Below, one piece after another: positions 33,601-40,804 of a stretch of DNA of 41,842 nucleotides (the stretch's first letter is position 1; every line of letters starts with the position of its first letter). Origin of the DNA: Opitutaceae bacterium (GTDB taxonomy: Bacteria > Verrucomicrobiota > Verrucomicrobiia > Opitutales > Opitutaceae); assembly GCA_028281165.1 (NCBI GenBank), contig JANQKI010000050.1, positions 1 to 41,842 on the forward strand, written 5' to 3'. Below the pieces are notes generated by a model. That model was given only the letters and a program-made list of their open reading frames with translations, had not been told where the DNA came from and did no database searches. The position numbers and the translations under genes are program-made.

Positions 33601-34097
33601 GGCGCAATGAAGGCAATAGCGAGACATTGGAGGAAGAGTACATCCGTCGCTTTCTTGTAAATGCCAAAGCTCGCGCAGGAGCATTCGAAGGATCCTCAAA
33701 TCCGAATGTACGCAAATGGCGCATGAACTTCTCCACTAGCTACCAATTCCAGGACGGCAAGTGGCAGGGATGGCGTTTCGGCATGTCCGCCCGTTTCCGC
33801 GAAGCAGGCATCATCGGATACGATAAGAGAACTATCGAAGACAACGGCAATACGCTTAGCGTCATCGATGTTACCAAGCCTTACTTCAACGACGACGAAG
33901 TCTTCTGGGACGGAATGGTCTCCTATCGTGGACAGCTTCGAGATGGCGCTCTCAGGTACCGCGTGCAGTTGAACGTTCGTAATATGTTCGACAATAGCGA
34001 TCTGTACGCAACAGATAAGATCTCGACCGGGCGCCCCATCAAGTGGGCCGTCTTCGAGCCGCGCACTTACATTCTGTCGACCAACTTCGACTTCTAG
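30633..34097 (+). CDS. TonB-dependent outer-membrane receptor (second)
   Basis: This 1154-aa receptor has a long export signal (basic start, hydrophobic LALSTAALSLLISPASVIGQ). DDEEEVFELSPFTVDAGESD follows, then a plug (about 60-210: NVKDLGAQIDIFSKEFLDDI, ISSGPNSILFGLGKPGATIN). The remaining 900 residues form the barrel, with strand-rich, aromatic, acidic loops and a C-terminus ending ILSTNFDF. It is longer than typical siderophore receptors and fits the large carbohydrate-type receptors of Opitutae. Close similarity to the third receptor runs through plug and barrel (for example FRVTASYQYDFREKDFVGDR), with insertions and substitutions concentrated in likely extracellular loops. The divergent LacI gene at 30430 is the likely regulator. 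The cargo is unknown. Confidence 0.94.
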   Translation: MNNKQKWRYAIFVPHVCGKMSKLALSTAALSLLISPASVIGQDDEEEVFELSPFTVDAGESDGYLTKSTTAGTRLRTNVKDLGAQIDIFSKEFLDDIAASDPEEAFLYSINVENEQENPLYEDGKRAIFERSTPNTASARGLGDPRTTGSTRGRDFFGTSFRLHNYNTENLAISSGPNSILFGLGKPGATINSSVKRALTNRNFGSVGLKFDNHGTKTFNFDYNQVLVEDKLALRFALLDGNKDSFLQGSYDDQTRIYGTLTYKPNDRMSFRVHYEDIDEVDAPTQYRMFQDYVSPWLMDGNGEIWDPLTDDDGQQPLWMRGQPGVAPFIYAGDNGVIDQSVVPIMRWNNKWGSRSEEARNYMRDVNNPNHRRYNPNSFWFEEGYDASLDRREVTFGPEVLEALGLPFDELNPWGDTMRRTRVGDIFTAFAEFNPFENFHVEVGYNTEENDGRQFGYNRSFNYGVEIDLAKYLPHSTDENPIPNPMVGQFWQGDRGWGWQQNETEDEFRVTASYQYDFREKDFVGDRLAGILGHHQLAYLYSDRRTTQIRANSFQTYGFNTDGDLPSFARRNPDPWVSYFNDKGFMSVAVRSYLTANNGYQNQVARFGDMIWEPGAELLTLPDPAGDRGDLRATFWSEEVGSNRLFSFDRTIESNMIAYQGFFWGDRIILTYGKREDDVRQRILAGQGDRANNYTRAQFEAGEVPSNVQLGGYFPWYTSLDWEAQYPDGDTNSNETKGIVFRPNGLANWISFFYNEATNNEAGTIRFDVDGSFHDPQTGTGEDYGIRLDLLEDRLTFKINEFKTAATNGSTPGSQVDGGIRGIIKDFEQFYFDVNPQNYVADGFDLFGQQDLFLPVVDRSAEGTEYTLSAQPKPGWNIRFTAAKTESVLNNIATSYIEWGENRANFWSGVQWNEEDENGNFLPIVDWWSPDDPRETEVVINPDTGIPYTSSERRIMAGFFRTDNEGNITPSRTKLGAAGDTPLSGWSNVGRNEGNSETLEEEYIRRFLVNAKARAGAFEGSSNPNVRKWRMNFSTSYQFQDGKWQGWRFGMSARFREAGIIGYDKRTIEDNGNTLSVIDVTKPYFNDDEVFWDGMVSYRGQLRDGALRYRVQLNVRNMFDNSDLYATDKISTGRPIKWAVFEPRTYILSTNFDF

Positions 34098-34130
34098 TCA
34101 AAAGCTAGATTTCGTATCCAAACTTTCAAT

Positions 34131-34161
34131 CCCGGCGAGCATTGCTCGTCGGGATTTTTTT
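34131..34161 (+). terminator. Rho-independent terminator of the second receptor
   Basis: CCCGGCGAGC-ATT-GCTCGTCGGG forms a 10-bp stem with one G-T pair, followed by A and a run of seven T. It lies 33 bp after the receptor stop. The central GGCGAG..GCTCGTC is shared with the terminator of the third receptor. Confidence 0.9.
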
Positions 34162-34176
34162 GTTACAATTTTCCTG

Positions 34177-35220
34177 CTAGCAAGCTCGAGCTTGGTCCAG
34201 TTTTACCGCGGTAACTCCGTCAACCCAACGTCCTTCTATCATAGTAGCAATGGGCGTTACCGGCACATCGAATTCGTTTCGGTTCATTTGATCGATTACC
34301 TGATTGGCCGCCGCAACACCCACTTGATGCCAATTGGGATCAACCCCCGCAAAGCCTACGTCGGATTCGTTCCAGCCAAGTAAAGCGAAACCGACATCGT
34401 AGCCAAGTCGCAAACCTCGACGTAATATCATATTCGGCACAGCATGCGAAAGCGTAATAATCGCGTGCGGGTTGCATTTTTCAAACCAGTCATCGAATCG
34501 CGTATCCAGATCAGACGGGGAATCGAATTTTAAAACAGGTGTCCGTCGCTCATCAGCCAACTCCTGATTCATCTGCAGCCAGGCCGCCTCTCGCTTCATC
34601 GTGGACATAGACTCCTGCCTATTATTAAGAATTAATCCGCAACGATGGTAGCCACGCTTGCGCAATTCGTCTACGGCTGTCAAGACGGCTTGGTATTCAT
34701 TAACGACGACCCGATTTATATTAGGACGCTTCAAAGTCTGCATGATGGCAACGGAAGATACGCCGCTCAGATCTATATCCAATTCAACGTCTTTATCGAA
34801 GAAATGCTCGAAAATGACGCCTCGAATACCGCGACTTTTTATGATATCCATTAATCTACGAGGCGTCATTCCAGGCTCGTTGATGTAAAATTCTTCAACA
34901 TCGTATCCAATCTCTCCAGCCTGGAAGCGAATGCCCTCGCGTAAATCCAACAAATTACGTCGCACCGTATGGCCAAAAGGGAAACAGTGCACATGGGCGA
35001 GTGTCGTATTGAATCCTGGGGCCTTTCCTGTACTCCGCTGTTTCATCAAAGCGGACACGAGAGGATTCTTGCGGTAGCCCAATTCAGTAGCGAGCGTATG
35101 GATACGGTCTCTAGTCTTCTGACTTATTTCAGGATGGTTGGACAAAGCCCTACTCACCGTCATCACCGATACGCCAGCGCGCTCGGCAATGGTGCGCATA
35201 GTCACCTTCCGATTACTCAT
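34177..35220 (-). CDS. LacI-family transcriptional regulator (pair 3)
   Basis: This 347-aa protein has the same plan as the pair 2 regulator. The helix-turn-helix domain lies at residues 8-60 (MRTIAERAGVSVMTVSRALS, ATELGYRKNPLVSALMKQ). The effector domain contains YDVEEFYINEPGMTPRRLMD, RGIRGVIFEHFF and GFAGVDPNWHQVGVAAANQV, and ends near RWVDGVTAVKL. It reads divergently from the third receptor across 331 bp and ends 16 bp after the terminator of the second receptor. It presumably represses or activates the third receptor and itself. The closeness to the pair 2 regulator, together with order and orientation, indicates a duplicated regulator-receptor module. Confidence 0.93.
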   Translation of the reverse strand: MSNRKVTMRTIAERAGVSVMTVSRALSNHPEISQKTRDRIHTLATELGYRKNPLVSALMKQRSTGKAPGFNTTLAHVHCFPFGHTVRRNLLDLREGIRFQAGEIGYDVEEFYINEPGMTPRRLMDIIKSRGIRGVIFEHFFDKDVELDIDLSGVSSVAIMQTLKRPNINRVVVNEYQAVLTAVDELRKRGYHRCGLILNNRQESMSTMKREAAWLQMNQELADERRTPVLKFDSPSDLDTRFDDWFEKCNPHAIITLSHAVPNMILRRGLRLGYDVGFALLGWNESDVGFAGVDPNWHQVGVAAANQVIDQMNRNEFDVPVTPIATMIEGRWVDGVTAVKLDQARAC

Positions 35221-35368
35221 CTTGTGGAATGTAGTTTGATAGTTTGGTTGGAAAGGGTTCCCGCAACAACACCTCGACAGGAAGGCAACCAGTCCTTCGG
35301 TAGATACTATTTATAACGAAAGCTCTCGAAAAATGGTTTCAGGAAAGTGTGAAAAGGAGAATTTTGAA

Positions 35369-35379
35369 CGTTATTAACG
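35369..35379. promoter_or_regulatory. Candidate LacI operator (pair 3, first site)
   Basis: CGTTATTAACG is a perfect 11-bp odd-centred palindrome with CGTTA/TAACG arms, 5 bp before a second site of the same half-site type. Tandem sites would allow cooperative binding. Confidence 0.45.
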
Positions 35380-35384
35380 AGTTC

Positions 35385-35403
35385 CGTTACGATTAATGTA
35401 ACG
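35385..35403. promoter_or_regulatory. Candidate LacI operator (pair 3, second site)
   Basis: CGTTACGATTAATGTAACG has outer arms CGTTAC and GTAACG. Its first 12 bases match the site at 30444 exactly. The remainder of the 331-bp region between the starts holds the conserved leader at 35513-35551 and nothing else I can identify. Confidence 0.5.
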
Positions 35404-35512
35404 CTGAGGTAGAACTATTTCCAAAACTTCATATGGGTGGATTCCTAGGCTGATCATAACCAGACAATCTTCTTTTGGCCCTGAAATGCGCAGCAATTCG
35501 GTTCCAAAAAAC

Positions 35513-35551
35513 GACTACAAACTAAAACACAGATCAGACAGTACACCCATT
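35513..35551 (+). promoter_or_regulatory. Conserved 5' leader of the third receptor
   Basis: This is the counterpart of 30591-30632: GACTACAAAC, then CACAGATCAGAC, then GTACACCCATT directly before ATGAAC. Since similarity to the second receptor gene is nucleotide-level here and the proteins align from this ATG, it decides the translation start at 35552 rather than the upstream ATG at 35486. Confidence 0.55.
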
Positions 35552-38500
35552 ATGAACTACAAGCAAATATGGCCTAGGGCCATCTTTGGCGCGTACACGC
35601 GTGCAAATACGGGAAGAATAGCTCTATCATCAGCTGTTCTCTCCTTATTGTTTTCTTCATCATATGTCGTGGGACAGGAGGAGGAAGAAGAAGTGTTTGA
35701 ACTCTCGCCGTTTACAGTGGATGCGGGAGATCAGGACGGCTATTTGGCTAAATCAACGACCGCTGGAACGCGCCTTCGGACGAATGTGAAGGACCTTGGC
35801 GCCCAAATCGATGTTTTCTCAGAAGAGTTTCTGGACGACATCGCAGCCTCCTCGCCCGACGAGGCCTTCCTCTATTCGCTCAACGTCGAGAGCGAGATGG
35901 AAAACCCCGACTATGGCGACGGCAACCGAGCTCGGTTCGAGCGCGATGGTCCTTCTGGAACAGCCAGAGGTCTCGGCAATTCTCGTACAACGGGAATAAC
36001 GCGCGGGCGTAATTTCTTCGAAACTACACTACGTACGCACAACTACAACATGGAAAATCTCGCCATCTCCAGCGGCCCCAATTCGATTCTCTTCGGGCTA
36101 GGTCAAGCGGGGGCGACGATTAATAGCTCGCTAGCTCGGGCTCAAACGAACCGGGATTTTGGCAGTGTTGGGTTGAAGTTCGACGACCATGGCACCTTCG
36201 AATGGCAACTGGATTACAACAAAGTGTTGGTCGAAGACACGCTGGCGCTGCGGGTAGCCCTTCTGAACAATCAAACCGACTCGTTCATGGAGGGGAACTA
36301 CGACGACTCGAAGCGCTGGTACGGTACCGTTACCTACAAAGTGAACGATAGATTGAACTTCAGACTCCACTACGAAGACATCGAAGAAGTCGAATCTCCT
36401 GTGCAGTATCGGATGTTTGAGGACAACATTTCGCCTTGGCTGGTTGACGGAGGTGGTGTTGGCTATGATCCGGATCGGGACGACGGACGCCCGAGGACAA
36501 TGAATAACGCTTCCGGACGCGAGGCTATACTGATCCTCCCTGACGGAAACATAGACGTAACAACAGTTGGTATAACGAAATGGAATAATGAATACGGCGC
36601 TCGAAGCGACGAAACGAAAGACTATATCGAGTGGGTTTCCGAAAACGGAGTGACCACGTCGCCTTTATATGATCCCGAATTCCTGGATACGCTAGACGAT
36701 ATCGATGTGACCTTTAGTCCGGAAACGCTTGCGGCATACGATCTGCCCTACCAATTCGTCAATCCTTGGGGCGATACCATGCGCCGCACTCGCGATGCGG
36801 AAATACTAACCGCTTTTATGGAAGTTAATCCGCTTGAAGATCTCTACATTGAGGTGGCTTACAACGACGAAAACATGAACGGGCGCCAGTTCGGATACAA
36901 CCGCTCCTTCAACTACGGCGTGTTCATTGATACGCAGGAGTTTCTCCCGGATGGATCGCCTAATCCTATGTTTGGCGAGCTATTTATGCAAGACGATGGC
37001 TGGGCCTGGGAAACGCCAAAGTCGGAAAAGGAATTTCGCGTAACCGCTTCCTACACCTACGATTTCCGCGAGAAGGACTTCGTGGGGGACAGATGGTCCA
37101 ACATACTCGGCCGTCATAACCTCGGGCTCCTCTACGCGGATCGCGACTCCATGGAAATCCGAGCCAATTCATTCCAGATCTGGAAGCAGAATGATGACGG
37201 AAGTACGCCGTCGTTCCTAACGGGAAATGCAGCGAACGTCGACGATCCCAATGCTTCTTGGATCAACAACGGTGACCGTCGTGTTTCGCTCAGGCAGTAC
37301 TTGCTTCCAGAAAACAACTACCAATTACAGACCGTACCCGGCTGGGAGCCCGGCCAGGAGCTTTTCACCATGCCAGATCCAGGAGGAACAGGTAATTTGC
37401 AGGCAGCTTTTTTCGATCCTGAAGTGGGTTCGAATCGCTTGTTCAGCTTTGATCGCAATGTGAAATCAGAGATGTTCACCTACCAAGGCTTCTTCTGGGA
37501 GGATCGCATTATATTAACCTATGGTCGACGAGAAGACGACATCAAGGAACGCGATCTTTTCGGAGCGGGCGACCGAGCCCAGAACTACACAGAAGACGAA
37601 TGGAACAACGGTCTAGTGCCGGATCACGTGATCCCTGGCGGTTACTTTCCCTGGTGGACAGAGCTCGATTGGGATGAGTATGGAGAAACCAATACGAACG
37701 AGAACGAAACCAAGGGTATCGTTTTACGGCCTACCGGCGTAGCCAACTGGCTGAGCCTCTTTTACAACGAGGGCAGTAATAACAGCGCCGCTACCATTCG
37801 CTTTGACGCCTTTGGAGGCCGCAATCCTCCCATTACCGGCGAGGGCGAGGACTACGGTTTCCGGGTTGATCTGTTTGAAGACAAGCTGTCTTTCAAATAC
37901 AACGAATATAATACCGATTCGCAAAATGTCGAAACCGGCGGTGGCTCGGTGGATGGAAACGTTCGAGGGGTCTTCACCGACCTTGAAGAGAGATTCTACG
38001 AAGCGAATCCACAGGCCTACGTTCCCAATGGCTTCGACATCTTCGGCCAAACGGATCTTTTCCTTCCGGTTGCCGACAAAGTGTCCGAAGGAACCGAATA
38101 CACGCTGGCTTATCAGCCAACCCCGGGCTGGAACATGCGCCTGACAGCCGCCAAGACCGAGGCGGTCCTTGACAATATCGCCGCTAGCTACATTCGCTGG
38201 GGCGAAGAACGCGAATCGTTCTATCGCGGCATCGAATGGTACGAAGAAGATCTTGATGGCGAGCACAAGCCAGTAATCGGCTGGATGCCTAATCCTGATT
38301 CGGGCGACGCCATCACGCGCGACGAGCTGCTCGCGGCTGGCTTCACGCGCATCGATCCAGCCACTGGGCTACTCGAAGTAGACGACAACGGAGAAGTCGT
38401 GGCATACCGTACTAAGCTTGGCGTTCCCGGAGTCGATACGCCTATCTCAGGCTGGGAAAACGTGGCGATGAATGAAAACTCGTCCGATCCCGATACCGTT

Positions 38501-38968
38501 GCGGATTTCTATCAAAGGGAGTTCCTCATCGATGTAAAAGCGCGCGCCGAACAGCTTAATGGCCGGCCCAATCCGAATGTCCGTAAATGGCGTTTCAACT
38601 ATACGACAAGCTACCAGTTCCAGGACGGCCGATTCAAGGGCTGGCGGATTGGCGGATCACTCCGCTACAGAGATGAAGGCGTGATAGGCTTTGGTCGCAC
38701 TACGGTGGGCGAAGGAGACGAGCAAATCGACGTTCTCGACTTGAGCAATCCGTTCTTCAACGACTCTGAAATCTTTGTCGATGGCATGATTGCCTATCGA
38801 GGAACACTGCGGGACGGAGCCATGAACTACCGCGTTCAGCTTAATGTCAGAAACCTCTTCGACAACGCGGATCTGTATCCAACCCAAGCTTCAACCACGG
38901 GTCGCGAAACGATCTGGGCTACCTTCGAGCCCAGAACTTGGATACTATCCACGACATTGGATTTCTAA
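35552..38968 (+). CDS. TonB-dependent outer-membrane receptor (third)
   Basis: From the ATG at 35552 the product is 1138 aa. Start choice rests on the conserved leader and the MNYKQIWPRAIFG start matching MNNKQKWRYAIF of the second receptor. A signal (RIALSSAVLSLLFSSSYVVG) is followed by EEEEEVFELSPFTVDAGDQD, then the plug (NVKDLGAQIDVFSEEFLDDI, ISSGPNSILFGLGQAGATIN) and a barrel ending ILSTTLDF. It is paralogous to the second receptor over its whole length. Differences cluster in probable outer loops, for example the region of residues 290-390, consistent with altered cargo. Codons are somewhat richer in G and C than in the second copy. Regulation probably comes from the divergent LacI gene. 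Confidence 0.94.
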   Translation: MNYKQIWPRAIFGAYTRANTGRIALSSAVLSLLFSSSYVVGQEEEEEVFELSPFTVDAGDQDGYLAKSTTAGTRLRTNVKDLGAQIDVFSEEFLDDIAASSPDEAFLYSLNVESEMENPDYGDGNRARFERDGPSGTARGLGNSRTTGITRGRNFFETTLRTHNYNMENLAISSGPNSILFGLGQAGATINSSLARAQTNRDFGSVGLKFDDHGTFEWQLDYNKVLVEDTLALRVALLNNQTDSFMEGNYDDSKRWYGTVTYKVNDRLNFRLHYEDIEEVESPVQYRMFEDNISPWLVDGGGVGYDPDRDDGRPRTMNNASGREAILILPDGNIDVTTVGITKWNNEYGARSDETKDYIEWVSENGVTTSPLYDPEFLDTLDDIDVTFSPETLAAYDLPYQFVNPWGDTMRRTRDAEILTAFMEVNPLEDLYIEVAYNDENMNGRQFGYNRSFNYGVFIDTQEFLPDGSPNPMFGELFMQDDGWAWETPKSEKEFRVTASYTYDFREKDFVGDRWSNILGRHNLGLLYADRDSMEIRANSFQIWKQNDDGSTPSFLTGNAANVDDPNASWINNGDRRVSLRQYLLPENNYQLQTVPGWEPGQELFTMPDPGGTGNLQAAFFDPEVGSNRLFSFDRNVKSEMFTYQGFFWEDRIILTYGRREDDIKERDLFGAGDRAQNYTEDEWNNGLVPDHVIPGGYFPWWTELDWDEYGETNTNENETKGIVLRPTGVANWLSLFYNEGSNNSAATIRFDAFGGRNPPITGEGEDYGFRVDLFEDKLSFKYNEYNTDSQNVETGGGSVDGNVRGVFTDLEERFYEANPQAYVPNGFDIFGQTDLFLPVADKVSEGTEYTLAYQPTPGWNMRLTAAKTEAVLDNIAASYIRWGEERESFYRGIEWYEEDLDGEHKPVIGWMPNPDSGDAITRDELLAAGFTRIDPATGLLEVDDNGEVVAYRTKLGVPGVDTPISGWENVAMNENSSDPDTVADFYQREFLIDVKARAEQLNGRPNPNVRKWRFNYTTSYQFQDGRFKGWRIGGSLRYRDEGVIGFGRTTVGEGDEQIDVLDLSNPFFNDSEIFVDGMIAYRGTLRDGAMNYRVQLNVRNLFDNADLYPTQASTTGRETIWATFEPRTWILSTTLDF

Positions 38969-38997
38969 CTGCGAGCTACAAATCCATTCTTATGCAA

Positions 38998-39026
38998 CCT
39001 CGGCGAGTTCTGCTCGTCGAGGTTTT
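38998..39026 (+). terminator. Rho-independent terminator of the third receptor
   Basis: CCTCGGCGAG and CTCGTCGAGG form a stem around TTCTG, followed by TTTTC. It is 30 bp beyond the stop, at the same relative place and with the same core as the terminator at 34131. It may also serve the convergent sulfatase gene. Confidence 0.85.
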
Positions 39027-39040
39027 CTACATTTAAAGGA

Positions 39041-40591
39041 TTAGTTCTTTCCCGTTCGTTCCTTCAATCGCTCGGCTGAAGCTTGATAGGCTTTGTGTCC
39101 GGTAGATCCCTCGCCTAAGATAGGCTCCTCGTCTTCAGGAAGCCAAGCTGCCAATCGATTTTTTATGTCATTGAATTCTGGATTCGAAGCCAGATTATTC
39201 CATTCGTGAGGATCTTGGCGATGATCGTAGAGCTCTTCCGATCCATCGAGATATCTGATATAACGCCAGTTTTCATCGCGAATGCTGTTGTTTCCCTTGC
39301 CAAAAGTCGTACGAATCGGGCGATCCCAATCTGTATTCGGACTACCGATAAGGGCGGAAAGCGATTCTCCTTCATGACCCTGGTCGGCAGCCAAACCGCA
39401 AAGATCAAGAAGAGTTGGATAAATATCGATCAAGCCGGTAGGCTTGCTAGACCGTTGGTTTGCATTAAAACCGGGACCGGAGACAGCCAGCAAGACGCGA
39501 GTACTATCCTCCCAAAGCGTACGTTTTGCCCAATGATCTTTCTCTCCCATGTGGAAGCCATGGTCAGAGTAGACAACGACAATCGTATTGTCTTTATGGG
39601 GACTGTTTTCCAGAGCATCCAAAACGATTCCCACACAACTATCGACAAAGGCGATTGAGGCCAAGTACGATTGAACGGCATGCTCCCACTCGCCGTGTTC
39701 CACCATCCATTCTTGAGTAGGCGAAATATGCTCAAGGTTAACTAAATCGATAGCGTATTGAGACAGATCATCTTCATCTCCTTCTTGAACAACAGGCAGC
39801 TGAATTTCATCGAGAGGAAATTTATCGAACCACTGTTGCGTCGCATACATGGGAACATGGGGGCGATAGAATCCAGCCGCCAGGAAGAAGGGCTTGTCGT
39901 AATCTTTCTCCAACCGGTCTTTGGCCCATTGGGCTATTTGATAATCGGGTGTTTCACTATCATCATTGCTTTTAGGAAACACTCCCCAGTCCCAAAGCTT
40001 GGGAGGCTTGTCGTAAACCATCTGCTTTTCTGGATACGGACCAAACGTACCAAAATTGCCGCCGTACTCGCCAACTTTTCCGAATATCTCCTGATTTTCC
40101 ACATTATGGAAAAGCTTTCCCGCCGCCATCACCTCATAGCCCTCGGCGGCAAATCGTTCTGGCATGGTAACCACGCCCTCCAATTTTGGAGAGTCTTTAA
40201 TGGCCGGAAAGAGGAAGTACAAGCCCGTCGAGGAAGGATAGCGAGAGGTCATCATACTTGCCCGGGACGGCATGCAGACAGGCGACTGGCAATGGGCATT
40301 CGTGAAAAGCGTCCCGCTTTCGGCAAAACGATCGATATGGGGCGTGTAGGCCTGAGGATGACCAGCCAGAGAACCCGTCCAGTCGTTCAAGTCGTCGATG
40401 GCAATCAGCAAGACATTCGGTGGAGGCTTTTGCGAGCAAGCGGACAGAAAAAACGCTCCAGCGATAACGGTAGCGGCTAGCGCCCTCTCTAGCCATCTGC
40501 ATTTAGCTTTTGCCTGCCGGGACACTGTCCCAGTTAAACAACTACGCCGCGACCCAACAGAGCCGTTATCCGGTTTTTCTATAAACATCAT
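39041..40591 (-). CDS. Lipoprotein sulfatase of the iduronate-2-sulfatase-like type
   Basis: This 516-aa sulfatase of the formylglycine type has C106 in SPVCMPSRASMM, the CxPSR modification motif, and D66/D67 in LLIAIDDLND as calcium ligands. YSDHGFHMGEKDHWAKRTLWE and GFYRPHVPMYA are characteristic of the S1 iduronate/choline-sulfatase-like group. The N-terminus has a hydrophobic stretch with the lipobox LSAC (C52), predicting an outer- or periplasm-facing lipoprotein, though the 35 residues before it are unusually long. The ATG at 40591 overlaps the stop of the small upstream gene by ATGA, supporting this start. It needs a formylglycine-generating or anaerobic maturase, absent here. It likely removes sulfate from algal polysaccharide or glycosaminoglycan-like sugars. 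Confidence 0.92.
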   Translation of the reverse strand: MMFIEKPDNGSVGSRRSCLTGTVSRQAKAKCRWLERALAATVIAGAFFLSACSQKPPPNVLLIAIDDLNDWTGSLAGHPQAYTPHIDRFAESGTLFTNAHCQSPVCMPSRASMMTSRYPSSTGLYFLFPAIKDSPKLEGVVTMPERFAAEGYEVMAAGKLFHNVENQEIFGKVGEYGGNFGTFGPYPEKQMVYDKPPKLWDWGVFPKSNDDSETPDYQIAQWAKDRLEKDYDKPFFLAAGFYRPHVPMYATQQWFDKFPLDEIQLPVVQEGDEDDLSQYAIDLVNLEHISPTQEWMVEHGEWEHAVQSYLASIAFVDSCVGIVLDALENSPHKDNTIVVVYSDHGFHMGEKDHWAKRTLWEDSTRVLLAVSGPGFNANQRSSKPTGLIDIYPTLLDLCGLAADQGHEGESLSALIGSPNTDWDRPIRTTFGKGNNSIRDENWRYIRYLDGSEELYDHRQDPHEWNNLASNPEFNDIKNRLAAWLPEDEEPILGEGSTGHKAYQASAERLKERTGKN

Positions 40592-40758
40592 GATGTTTTC
40601 TGGTCTTTAAATCCAAAAGGAGCCGTTGCGAACCACATGACGAAGCCAACGATCATGACATTTTTCATTGCTTCCACTTCAATAGAATCGGCAAGAAACA
40701 TGAACGGCGGGACAATGGTTAAAACAAGAGCCAAATAGGCGATTACTTTGAGAATCAT
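40588..40758 (-). CDS. Small 56-aa membrane protein between permease and sulfatase
   Basis: This gene is short. The sequence starts MILKVIAYLALVLTIVPPFM, continues FLADSIEVEAMKNVMIVGFV and ends FATAPFGFKDQKTS. Two hydrophobic segments (residues 2-22 and 32-48) flank a short acidic loop. The stop TGA overlaps the sulfatase start as ATGA, a hallmark of translational coupling, and the permease stop is 46 bp upstream, so all three are probably one operon. The shape recalls small subunits seen beside transporters in Bacteroidetes, Planctomycetes and Verrucomicrobia, but I do not know a named family. It may be an accessory subunit of the permease. Confidence 0.75.
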   Translation of the reverse strand: MILKVIAYLALVLTIVPPFMFLADSIEVEAMKNVMIVGFVMWFATAPFGFKDQKTS

Positions 40759-40804
40759 AACAATAAAACGATTTGAAATTTTGTATTCAATTTATGGATA
40801 ATAT

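Noticed and set aside
35486-35551. Earlier ATG for the third receptor
   Set aside because: The conserved leader and the alignment with the second receptor both point to 35552, and the extra 22 residues are not signal-like.
39758-40480. 240-codon open frame antisense to the sulfatase
   Set aside because: The sulfatase has its active site and conserved motifs on the other strand; the antisense frame is a shadow.
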